18,951 nucleotides of DNA from Methanocorpusculaceae archaeon UBA456 (GTDB taxonomy: Archaea > Halobacteriota > Methanomicrobia > Methanomicrobiales > Methanocorpusculaceae), in the NCBI GenBank assembly GCA_002496395.1, contig DAJQ01000023.1, positions 63,310 to 82,260 of the forward strand, in the 5' to 3' direction. Position 1 is the first letter of the stretch. Each line of letters begins with the position of its first letter. The notes under the pieces are model-generated. The model saw only the letters and a program-made list of their open reading frames with translations, was not told where the DNA came from and did no database searches. The translations under genes were made by a program, and so were the position numbers. This document shows positions 7,568 to 14,156 of the stretch, piece by piece.

Positions 7568-9004
7568 ATGGCCACGAAGAACGCGAAGAAGAGCATCAAG
7601 GAGATCAGCCCGATTGATGTCTACAAGCTCCTGCCAAAGACAAACTGCGGCGAATGCGGCGAGGCAAACTGCATGGCATTCGCAACAAAACTTGTCAATG
7701 GCGAGTACACCATCCCGGACTGCCCGCCGCTTTTAACCGAACAGTACGAAAACCTCCTGCATGATCTGGGCGAGCTCCTCTCTCCCCCCGTGAAGGCGGT
7801 AACAATCGGAACCGGTGAGCATGCGATTCTTATCGGGGGAAAACATGTCCTCTACCGGCATGACTTCACCTATCACAACCAGACCCCGGTTATCATCGAT
7901 ATCGATGACAGTATGGAACAAGATGAGATCCTGAAACGGATCAAAGCGATCGAGGGGTTCACCTACCAGTATATCGGGCGGGATCTCCGTCTTGATGGAA
8001 TCGCAATCCGGTCTGTATCCGGCGATCCTGCCGCCTTCGGGGAGACGGTGAAGACGGCGGCCGGTGCCACCACATATCCTTTGATCCTCTGCTCCCTCGA
8101 ACCGGCGGTGATGGAGGCAGGGCTTGCCGAGGCAGGCGACCGCCGCCCGCTCATCTATGCAGCGACTGAGGAGAACTGGCAGGCGATGGCCGACCTTGCC
8201 CTCAGGTATGATGCTCCGCTTGTTGCATCTGCACCAGGCGATATCGCCCTTCTCAGGAGCCTTGTTAAGACCCTGACAGCATGCGGCATACAAGATCTGG
8301 TTCTCGATCCCGGCACCTTCCCAGATGTTGGGTTTGCCGGGACGATCTATACATTCACACAGCTCAGGAGGGCTGCCTGCATCGCCCATGACGAACTCGC
8401 CGGGTTTCCGCTCCTCGGCACCCCGATTGCCGCCTGGGCGGGTGATGAACTCGCAAAGGAGGCGGTGCAGTGGAAGGAGACGTACATGGCGGCGATGCTC
8501 ATATCCCGGTATGCGGATCTCCTCATCATGCACAGCATGGAGGCATGGAACCTCCTCCCACAGCTGATCTGGCGGTTCAATATCTACACGGATCCCCGGA
8601 AACCGGTATCCGTTGATGCCGGTGTCAGGTCATTTGGGAACCCGGACAAGAACTCTCCCCTCCTGATCACGACAAACTATGCCCTCACCTTCTTCACGGT
8701 GGAGGCGGATATCAAGTCTGCCCACCTCGACTGCCACTTAATCGTCGTTGATACCAGCGGAATCAGTGTCGAGAGTGCGGTTGCCGGGAGATACCTCACC
8801 TCAGATGTGATGGCTGAGGCGCTGAAGATCTACGAGGCCGAAAAGATCGTCGATCACCACACCCTGATCATCCCCGGACTCGCAGCACGGCTATCCGGCG
8901 AGACCGAAGAGGTGAGCGGCTGGCGGGTGCTTGTAGGTCCAAAGGACTCTTCCGGCCTGAAACGGTTTATCGAGGAATACTGGCCACCAAAGGACGACGA
9001 ATGA
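7568..9004 (+). CDS. cdhE: CODH/ACS complex gamma subunit (corrinoid/Fe-S protein large subunit, CdhE)
   Basis: This is the large subunit of the corrinoid iron-sulfur protein, which binds a [4Fe-4S] cluster near the N-terminus and the B12-type cofactor near the C-terminus. The cluster motif is visible as CGECGEANC with C27, C30, C35 and a fourth ligand C52 in IPDCPPL. A methyltransferase-like TIM barrel follows (strands at PVIIDIDDS, PLILCSLEP, PLIYAATEEN, DLVLDPGTF), then the C-terminal corrinoid-binding region (about 350-478). The length of 478 residues is in the family range. The Fe-S cluster is used to reduce cob(II)amide back to the active cob(I)amide state. The start has a strong AGGAGGT at 7554-7560. 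The TGA stop overlaps the ATG of the following RACo-like gene (ATGA), which ties that gene to this subunit. Confidence 0.97.
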   Translation: MATKNAKKSIKEISPIDVYKLLPKTNCGECGEANCMAFATKLVNGEYTIPDCPPLLTEQYENLLHDLGELLSPPVKAVTIGTGEHAILIGGKHVLYRHDFTYHNQTPVIIDIDDSMEQDEILKRIKAIEGFTYQYIGRDLRLDGIAIRSVSGDPAAFGETVKTAAGATTYPLILCSLEPAVMEAGLAEAGDRRPLIYAATEENWQAMADLALRYDAPLVASAPGDIALLRSLVKTLTACGIQDLVLDPGTFPDVGFAGTIYTFTQLRRAACIAHDELAGFPLLGTPIAAWAGDELAKEAVQWKETYMAAMLISRYADLLIMHSMEAWNLLPQLIWRFNIYTDPRKPVSVDAGVRSFGNPDKNSPLLITTNYALTFFTVEADIKSAHLDCHLIVVDTSGISVESAVAGRYLTSDVMAEALKIYEAEKIVDHHTLIIPGLAARLSGETEEVSGWRVLVGPKDSSGLKRFIEEYWPPKDDE

Positions 9005-10845
9005 AAGAGGAGTGCAGGGTTATCTTCCACCCCCTGAATACGGTCATCTCAGTTCCGCCAGGGACGAACCTGCTCACCGCACTGCGGAATGCACACGTGC
9101 AGATCGAGAGTATCTGTGGGGGTAAGGGAGAGTGCGGCAAGTGCAGGGTGATCATCGAATCCGGTGATTTCACAGAGAAGAGGCGCACGCAGAAGAACCA
9201 CGTATCAGTAACTGAACGGGAACGCGGATACCGTCTTGCCTGTGAGATCTTCGTCTCCGGGAATATGGAGGTGACGATCCCAATCGAGAGCCGGATCGAG
9301 CGGCCGCAGATCCTCTGCGGGCTCTCCGGTGAATGTGACTGTGGCGGGATGGATCCGTCTGTCAGGATGTACCCGCTTGAGATCAGGTCAGATCCCGTTT
9401 TTCCCCAGGCGGGGAGATCGATCCGTTTGCTGGAGTATTCCGGTTCCCGCCCGGTGATCAGCGACCCGGCATACCGGAAGATGAATGAATCGGAGACTCA
9501 GATGATGGCTGTTCTAACCGAGACGAACGGCTATCCCGAGGTGATCGATGCCATACCAAAGGAAAAGGCTGTCCCGCCCCTCGGTATCGCCCTCGATCTC
9601 GGGACAACAACGATCGCCTGTGCACTCGTCGATCTGGATTCAGGGCTTGTCATTGCTGAAGAGACCACCATGAACAAGCAGATCACCTATGGGGAAGAGG
9701 TGATCACCCGGATCGCCTTTGCCATGAAGGGGGACGGGCTCCGGCTCCTCCAGCAGGCGGCAGCAGAGAGCATTAATGTCGCTATCCGGCGTGTTGCCGA
9801 GACTGCCAGCGTGGATCCGCTCGATCTGGTGGAGATTGCTGTTTCGAGCAATACGGTGATGAACCACCTCCTCACCGGCACTGATCCGGGATACCTTGAG
9901 CTGGCAGATGCCGATGTTCCCCGGAAACCATTCATCAGGAAGGCAGCATCACTTGGGATCACCATCCACCCCGAAGCCTACTGCTTCTGCCTTCCGAATG
10001 TGAGCAGGTTTGTCGGCGGCGATGCGGTATCGGGGGTGCTCTCCTCAGGACTCCATTGCGGATCAGATATCTCCCTCTTCATCGATCTCGGTACAAACGG
10101 TGAGATCGTTATGGGCAATAAAGACTGGATCGCCTCGATCTCCTGTGCATCGGGCCCCGCATTCGAGGGGGCCGGGATCAGCTCCGGGATGCGGGCGATG
10201 CACGGTGCAATCGAGAAGGTGGCGATCGAGCCGGATACTGGCGAGGCACACTGCATGGTGATCGGGGGTGGGAAGCCCCGGGGCATCTGCGGTTCAGGGC
10301 TGATCGATTGTGTCACCGGCATGTTCCGGGCAGGCATTATCGACTTCAAGGGCATCCTCACCTCCCATCCGCTTGTACGGGAGGGGCATAATGGCCCTGA
10401 ATACGTGGTAGTGAAAGCAGAAGATTCTGCAACAGGCAGGGATATTGTCATCACCCAGCCTGATATGGACTATTTCATGGACTCTAAAGCCGCCCTCTGC
10501 GGGGGGATCGGTGTGCTCCTGAAGAAATACCGCCTGAAGGTGACAGATATCAGTCACATCTTCCTTGCCGGTGCGTTTGGGGCGTTTGTGGACATCCATA
10601 ATACGGTTGAGTTTGGGATCATCCCGTACTTTCCGGGTGCAGAGGTGCATCCGGTTGGAAACACCTCCCTGAAGGGAGCATATGCGACACTGGTATCGCG
10701 AACCAAAAGGAGGGAGGCGCAGAAGATTGCCGGTACCATGGTCTATATCGATCTCCTCGTTGATGTTGACTTCATCGAGGAGTACACCGCCGCCCTCTTT
10801 ATTCCGGGGAAGGAGGAGTATTTCCCGTTGAAGCTTTCAGAATGA
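9001..10845 (+). CDS. RACo-like corrinoid-protein reactivator (2Fe-2S ferredoxin plus ASKHA domain, DUF4445 type)
   Basis: This 614-residue protein begins with a plant-type [2Fe-2S] ferredoxin domain with ligands C39, C45, C48 and C81 (CGGKGECGKC ... LAC). A short linker with three more cysteines (C106, C112, C114) follows, then a long ASKHA-type ATPase part. Phosphate-loop motifs are visible at about 195-205 (GIALDLGTTTI), near 360 (FIDLGTNGEIV) and near 522 (FLAGAFGAF). This is the layout of RACo and AcsV in acetogens, which use ATP to drive low-potential electrons into a corrinoid protein that has oxidised to Co(II). The methylamine activator RamA is related but carries a C-terminal 4Fe-4S ferredoxin, so it differs. 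The 4-base ATGA overlap with cdhE argues that the substrate is the CdhDE corrinoid. That target is an inference. Confidence 0.88.
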   Translation: MKEECRVIFHPLNTVISVPPGTNLLTALRNAHVQIESICGGKGECGKCRVIIESGDFTEKRRTQKNHVSVTERERGYRLACEIFVSGNMEVTIPIESRIERPQILCGLSGECDCGGMDPSVRMYPLEIRSDPVFPQAGRSIRLLEYSGSRPVISDPAYRKMNESETQMMAVLTETNGYPEVIDAIPKEKAVPPLGIALDLGTTTIACALVDLDSGLVIAEETTMNKQITYGEEVITRIAFAMKGDGLRLLQQAAAESINVAIRRVAETASVDPLDLVEIAVSSNTVMNHLLTGTDPGYLELADADVPRKPFIRKAASLGITIHPEAYCFCLPNVSRFVGGDAVSGVLSSGLHCGSDISLFIDLGTNGEIVMGNKDWIASISCASGPAFEGAGISSGMRAMHGAIEKVAIEPDTGEAHCMVIGGGKPRGICGSGLIDCVTGMFRAGIIDFKGILTSHPLVREGHNGPEYVVVKAEDSATGRDIVITQPDMDYFMDSKAALCGGIGVLLKKYRLKVTDISHIFLAGAFGAFVDIHNTVEFGIIPYFPGAEVHPVGNTSLKGAYATLVSRTKRREAQKIAGTMVYIDLLVDVDFIEEYTAALFIPGKEEYFPLKLSE

Positions 10846-10907
10846 CAAAAAGGATCATTTAAGACAGGCAGATGATGAGTGAGAATGGAAATGGAGGGGA
10901 AGTGGAT

Positions 10908-11669
10908 ATGAAAACACTGGTAACGATGGGACGGGGAGGAACAGGAAAGACGAGCTTTACCGCTTTGATGGCAAAACACTTCATCGCAGAGGATCAGACA
11001 CCGATCCTCCTTGTGGATCTCGACCCCGACCAGAACCTCGCCGAGATGGTGGGGGTTGATCTCGAGAAGGAAGGCGTGAAGACGATTGCAGATCTCATCT
11101 CAGACACTTTCATCAGGCGGGGGGGCACCACAACTGGCATTGCCCCCACCGAGCGGATCGAGAGTCGGATCTGGGAGGAGGGGCTGTATGAAGGTGGTGC
11201 ATTCGATCTCATCGCGGTCGGGACGAAATGGGTGGAAGGCTGCTACTGCCTCCCCGACTCGGCACTGAAAGGAGCACTCGCAACGATTACGAAGAACTAC
11301 CGGTATGTGCTGATCGATTCCCCGGCAGGGCTTGAGCACCTGAACCGGAAGGTGGCAAGCCAGGTTAATGATATCTTTGATATCATCGGCCCCTCAGCCA
11401 AATCATTTGAGCATGTGAAACGGGCACACCGGATCATCAAAGATGTGAAGATCAATACCGATCGGTTCTGTATCATCGGCGGGTACCTCTTCCCGGAGTC
11501 CGAGGAGGAGCGGGCAAAGACAACCCTCCCGCACGAGTACCTCGGGAAGGTGGTGCAGGACCCGCTTGTGCAGGAGTATGTCCTCTCCGGGAGATCACTC
11601 CTGGATCTCCCTGATGATACCCCGGGCTATCTCTCGGTGAAGGAGATCCTCGCAAAGGCCGGGTACTGA
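10908..11669 (+). CDS. cooC: CooC-type nickel-insertion ATPase for CO dehydrogenase
   Basis: This MinD/CooC-class P-loop ATPase is expected to load nickel into CODH/ACS. The P-loop is at residues 8-15 (GRGGTGKT). The switch region VLIDSPAGLEHLN (about 134-146) matches the CooC signature DxxAGxEHxxR only in part, with N in place of R. The nickel-binding CXC motif is present as C112-Y-C114, the same numbering as in Carboxydothermus CooC1. The frame is open back to ATG 10872 (265 aa). I chose 10908 (253 aa) because GGAGG at 10893-10897 precedes it well and the protein then starts directly at the first strand (MKTLVTMG), as CooC proteins do. One oddity is that the usual signature lysine of the deviant Walker A (GKGG) is arginine (R9). 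The gene is 62 bp after the RACo-like gene and probably in the same transcript. Confidence 0.9.
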   Translation: MKTLVTMGRGGTGKTSFTALMAKHFIAEDQTPILLVDLDPDQNLAEMVGVDLEKEGVKTIADLISDTFIRRGGTTTGIAPTERIESRIWEEGLYEGGAFDLIAVGTKWVEGCYCLPDSALKGALATITKNYRYVLIDSPAGLEHLNRKVASQVNDIFDIIGPSAKSFEHVKRAHRIIKDVKINTDRFCIIGGYLFPESEEERAKTTLPHEYLGKVVQDPLVQEYVLSGRSLLDLPDDTPGYLSVKEILAKAGY

Positions 11670-11709
11670 AGAGGAGAAGTGAGAGAAGAGGGAGAGGAGA
11701 GGGAGAGAG
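11668..11709 (+). other. 42-nt purine (G/A) tract after cooC
   Basis: Beginning in the cooC stop codon, 41 of 42 consecutive bases are G or A, with a single T at 11680. There is no T-run on this strand, so it is not an archaeal terminator of the usual kind. It may be a loose transcript linker or a structure-prone homopurine tract. It includes no open reading frame of note. Confidence 0.5.
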
Positions 11710-11752
11710 CGGATGCCTGCCGGCCTTTCCCTTCAGCGGCAACCTTATTGAG

Positions 11753-11764
11753 CAATCGCGATTG
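11753..11764. repeat. Perfect 12-bp palindrome upstream of the ferredoxin-like gene
   Basis: CAATCGCGATTG is its own reverse complement and lies 17-29 bp before the ATG at 11782. It is flanked by ATTGA (11747-11751) and TCAAT (11768-11772), which are also complementary although offset by two bases from exact symmetry. The position overlaps where a TATA box or transcription start would be, so an operator controlling the next gene is plausible. Confidence 0.4.
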
Positions 11765-11781
11765 GAATCAATAGGACATAT

Positions 11782-12627
11782 ATGGATCTGCATGCATTTT
11801 TCCGGGATGAGGGAATAGAAATCTATGGTGAGGCTGCCCTCCCCGCCCTCTCAGAGAGGGACAGGGAATATGTACTGGAGTTCTTTCCTCCCGGAGAATC
11901 GGTGATCGTCTTTGGAGAGGCAGTTCCGGTGGATACACATTCCCTAAGTGCACGAAAAAAGACTGATATCATGCTCGGAATTGCCGAAAGGCTGTATGAG
12001 ACTGCGATACGGCTGGAAGGGCTGCTCGAAAGCGAAGGTATCCCGGCCCAGCATGTACCCCTCTACCTTCAGATCAGGATCGAGGATGGCCGGGTGCGGG
12101 GCGTAGTGCGGCTGAAGCAGGTTGCCGCTGCTGCCGGCCTTGGCATACCCGGAAAGAATACGCTGCTCCTGAATGCGGAGCACGGTCCCCGGCTCCTCCT
12201 CTCCGGTGTCGTTGCCGGAGAATCGAATAGTATCAATACCAATAGCGTGCAGAAACAGGAGAATGCCGAAGATCAAGGGAATCAGAACCCGGATATCTGC
12301 ATCGGGTGTGGGAAATGCATCAACGCCTGCCCGGCAGGTGCGATCGTCCCTGACGGTGTCGAGGTCTTTTCATGCAGGATGATCAGCCCCTGGGTGCCGG
12401 GGCCGGTTGTCCCGATAGTAAAGTGGCTGATCGGCCGGCAGCTCCTCCTCAGATGCATGGCACCGATAGCTCCATTCATAGCAAAGACGGCGACGATCCG
12501 GTGCAGCAGGTGTGTGACGGAGTGCCTGGTGTTTGGGGGATCGGAAAAGAAGATAGACTCAATGGGAATTTTCTCAATCAAAAAAGAAAATAGGTGGATA
12601 ATCAGAGCCCTGCTCGGGATACGATGA
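11782..12627 (+). CDS. QueG-like [4Fe-4S] ferredoxin-domain protein of unknown function
   Basis: This 281-residue iron-sulfur protein has a central segment AAAAGLGIPGKNTLLLNAEHGPRL (about 115-137) that resembles the corrinoid-binding family of epoxyqueuosine reductase (QueG): AGLG-IGKN-LL-x(3)-G. A linker rich in Asn and Gln (about 147-170) leads to CIGCGKCINACP (C173, C176, C179, C183) and a second, incomplete cysteine set C241, C244, C248 with C198 or C225 as possible fourth ligand. It is shorter than true QueG and lacks its C-terminal HEAT repeats. tRNA modification is therefore doubtful, and a role as electron carrier or corrinoid-related reductase is possible. It follows the cdh cluster after 112 bp. 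The last 26 bases overlap the convergent gene at 12602-13003. Confidence 0.65.
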   Translation: MDLHAFFRDEGIEIYGEAALPALSERDREYVLEFFPPGESVIVFGEAVPVDTHSLSARKKTDIMLGIAERLYETAIRLEGLLESEGIPAQHVPLYLQIRIEDGRVRGVVRLKQVAAAAGLGIPGKNTLLLNAEHGPRLLLSGVVAGESNSINTNSVQKQENAEDQGNQNPDICIGCGKCINACPAGAIVPDGVEVFSCRMISPWVPGPVVPIVKWLIGRQLLLRCMAPIAPFIAKTATIRCSRCVTECLVFGGSEKKIDSMGIFSIKKENRWIIRALLGIR

Positions 12628-13003
12628 TGTCAGCGACATCCTTCGCACTTTTGAACGGGAAATCAGAGGGTTTAAGCAGTGTTCCGGCCTCTCCAGCTGT
12701 CATCTTCAGATCACCGACACAGCATGTTGTGTTGGCTCCGTCCGGAAATGCAGCGATAAGAGCATCTGGTGTTGCTATTGGAAACGTGGCACCGGCGAGT
12801 GCACCGGTGATCTGTGCATGGATCTGATCTTTCACCGGAATGTTCTTCTCATCCATCATCTCTGCGATATCCCCGGCGGCTCGTGCGATCGAACAGTCAG
12901 CGCTATGAGTATCGCAACCAAAGCAGGCACTCTTTACTGTCTTCAGGGATTCATCGATCTTTTCAGGGGTTACCTCTTTTCCTGTGTACTTCCATTTCGA
13001 CAT
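12602..13003 (-). CDS. Cysteine-rich protein with C-terminal MTH865-like domain
   Basis: The last 75 or so residues (from about VKDQIHAQITGALAG to the end, IIVSRAGL) match the MTH865-like family, small methanogen proteins with an EF-hand-like helical fold and no known function. The preceding 55 residues are extra and carry C27, C30 and C37 in ACFGCDTHSADC, with two more cysteines at C94-C95 (TTCCVG) inside the domain. Such spacing could bind a metal or Fe-S cluster or act as a thiol switch. The frame is open back to ATG 13015 (137 aa). I prefer 13003 (133 aa) because GGTGA at 13008-13012 precedes it at good distance. A strong TATA-like element (13033-13043) predicts a very short leader. It is divergent from the winged-helix gene. 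No signal peptide or membrane segment is visible. Confidence 0.75.
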   Translation of the reverse strand: MSKWKYTGKEVTPEKIDESLKTVKSACFGCDTHSADCSIARAAGDIAEMMDEKNIPVKDQIHAQITGALAGATFPIATPDALIAAFPDGANTTCCVGDLKMTAGEAGTLLKPSDFPFKSAKDVADIIVSRAGL

Positions 13004-13032
13004 CTTTGTCACCATACTTTCTTTAGAGGGGT

Positions 13033-13043
13033 AAAAATATATA
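13033..13043 (-). promoter_or_regulatory. TATA box of the MTH865-like gene
   Basis: On the minus strand this reads TATATATTTTT, a near-ideal archaeal box A, centred about 35 bp upstream of the preferred start at 13003. Transcription would begin around 13012, giving a leader of 5-12 nt. The inverted half-site TTAGCGTTA at 13046-13054 sits directly upstream, where TFB would contact the BRE. Confidence 0.55.
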
Positions 13044-13045
13044 CT

Positions 13046-13103
13046 TTAGCGTTAGTAAAATATACAAAAGAGAGACAATACAGAATACTGACCTTAACCC
13101 TAA
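13046..13103. promoter_or_regulatory. Inverted half-sites in the divergent promoter region
   Basis: TTAGCGTTA at 13046-13054 and TAACCCTAA at 13095-13103 are inverted copies matching at 8 of 9 positions, centres 49 bp apart. The left copy abuts the TATA box of the minus-strand gene, and the right copy runs into TAATTAAAAA (13101-13110), the candidate TATA box of the plus-strand regulator. One protein could therefore control both genes, most simply the winged-helix regulator itself. Confidence 0.4.
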
Positions 13104-13142
13104 TTAAAAAGTACATGACAAATACATATAGGATGAATAATT

Positions 13143-13886
13143 GTGGACGTACAACAGGATCATCAAACCGAGATCGGTGAGCTCAAAACTGAGATCTCAG
13201 AACTCAGGAACGAACTCAAACGGTTCATTACGAATGCGAACCGACAGCACATCAATTCAGTACTCGAAGAACTGAAAGATAATTATTCAGATCTATTCCG
13301 GAAGCAGCAGATTGAGACAGCATCGGGAGATCTTTCTACACACATGGTAGCAGATTGTGCTATGCGCGAGAGCTGTTTTTCGGTATTTATGGAATTCCTT
13401 CAGAATACCGCGAAGCATATACAGGACGGCAACGTCTCCGATGAGATCATCCAGTCGTATAGAGAGAATCTAAAGAGTATGCGAAGCAAAAGCCCCTCAG
13501 ATACATGCGACACATGCTTCTCCGAGGTCAGTCGCCTCTTCGAAAAACAGGTCAGCCTCATGGAGTCCCTCGGCATCTACAATAAAATTGAAGGTGAAGA
13601 TACCATACAGGAGATTGAGGGAGAGATAGTGGTCAGGAAGATCCTCGAACCGCTTGCAAATATTCAGAGGTTCCAGATCCTGAGATCGCTCATTACACAG
13701 ACAAGAACATTCTCCGAAATATCGCAGATGACCGGTCTTCGTGGCGGAAACCTTCTCTTCCATATCAAGAAGCTGACCGATTCAGGCATGATCTTCCAGA
13801 GACATGAACGGGGCGATTATATGATTACTGAAAAGGGATATACGACAATAAAAACGATATCAGAACTGGCCGGACAGGTAAATTAG
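13143..13886 (+). CDS. Winged-helix transcriptional regulator with N-terminal coiled coil and four cysteines
   Basis: This 247-residue protein starts at GTG, with GGATGA at 13131-13136 as ribosome binding site. Residues 8-30 form a heptad-like helix rich in Glu and Leu (probable coiled coil). A helical middle part (about 35-150) contains C72 and C78 (DCAMRESC) and C122 and C125 (DTCDTC). Residues about 165-247 are an ArsR-like winged helix: NIQRFQILRSLI, TFSEISQMTGL, recognition helix GGNLLFHIKKLTDSG, then the wing MIFQRHERGDYMITEKG. With DNA binding at the C-terminus it is not MsvR, the methanogen redox regulator, which has the reverse order and a V4R domain. The four cysteines could sense thiol redox state or bind a metal. 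Divergent to the MTH865-like gene and upstream of katG, it may control either, but that is inferred. Confidence 0.75.
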   Translation: MDVQQDHQTEIGELKTEISELRNELKRFITNANRQHINSVLEELKDNYSDLFRKQQIETASGDLSTHMVADCAMRESCFSVFMEFLQNTAKHIQDGNVSDEIIQSYRENLKSMRSKSPSDTCDTCFSEVSRLFEKQVSLMESLGIYNKIEGEDTIQEIEGEIVVRKILEPLANIQRFQILRSLITQTRTFSEISQMTGLRGGNLLFHIKKLTDSGMIFQRHERGDYMITEKGYTTIKTISELAGQVN

Positions 13887-14097
13887 AATCGAAAGAACAT
13901 GCCAGGATCCTGATTCATCGAGATACTGCGTGTGACACAGCATGGTACGACGACACCAGTCATATTCCCTATAGATTCGCACAATCATTCTCTCTCCTGC
14001 CAGGCACCTCATTCAACGGAAATTTAATGATATGAAAGTTTAATGTAACAGACTGGGAACAGACCGTGCAGAAGAAAATTATCCGGGTGGACAAAAA

Positions 14098-14108
14098 AGT
14101 TTAAAATA
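14098..14108 (+). promoter_or_regulatory. Candidate TATA box of katG
   Basis: AGTTTAAAATA is centred about 54 bp upstream of the ATG at 14157, predicting transcription from about 14130 and a leader of roughly 25 nt with AGGAG at 14143-14147. A similar AAAGTTTAATG at 14033-14043 may be a second element. The remainder of 13887-14097 has no convincing gene. Confidence 0.5.
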
Positions 14109-14156
14109 TAGCCTTTTTTGTATTTCCACCTGATAGATGCTCAGGAGTTGACATAT

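Noticed and set aside
6843..7599. Two minus-strand open frames of about 200 codons inside cdhD
   Set aside because: Shadows of cdhD; no ribosome binding site and no family features.
7733..8533. Minus-strand open frame of 266 codons inside cdhE
   Set aside because: Antisense to a conserved gene; composition is that of a shadow frame (many R, H, C, P residues) and it matches no family.
12814..13180. Plus-strand frames across the MTH865-like gene and the divergent promoter region
   Set aside because: They cover a real gene on the other strand plus regulatory DNA, and the translated sequences lack protein-like features.
13143..13886. Identifying the regulator as MsvR
   Set aside because: MsvR has an N-terminal DNA-binding domain and a V4R domain; this protein has the winged helix at the C-terminus and no V4R pattern.
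13936..13944. GTGTGACAC palindrome upstream of katG as an operator
   Set aside because: Arms are only 4 bp and extension is mismatched; such a short dyad is expected by chance.
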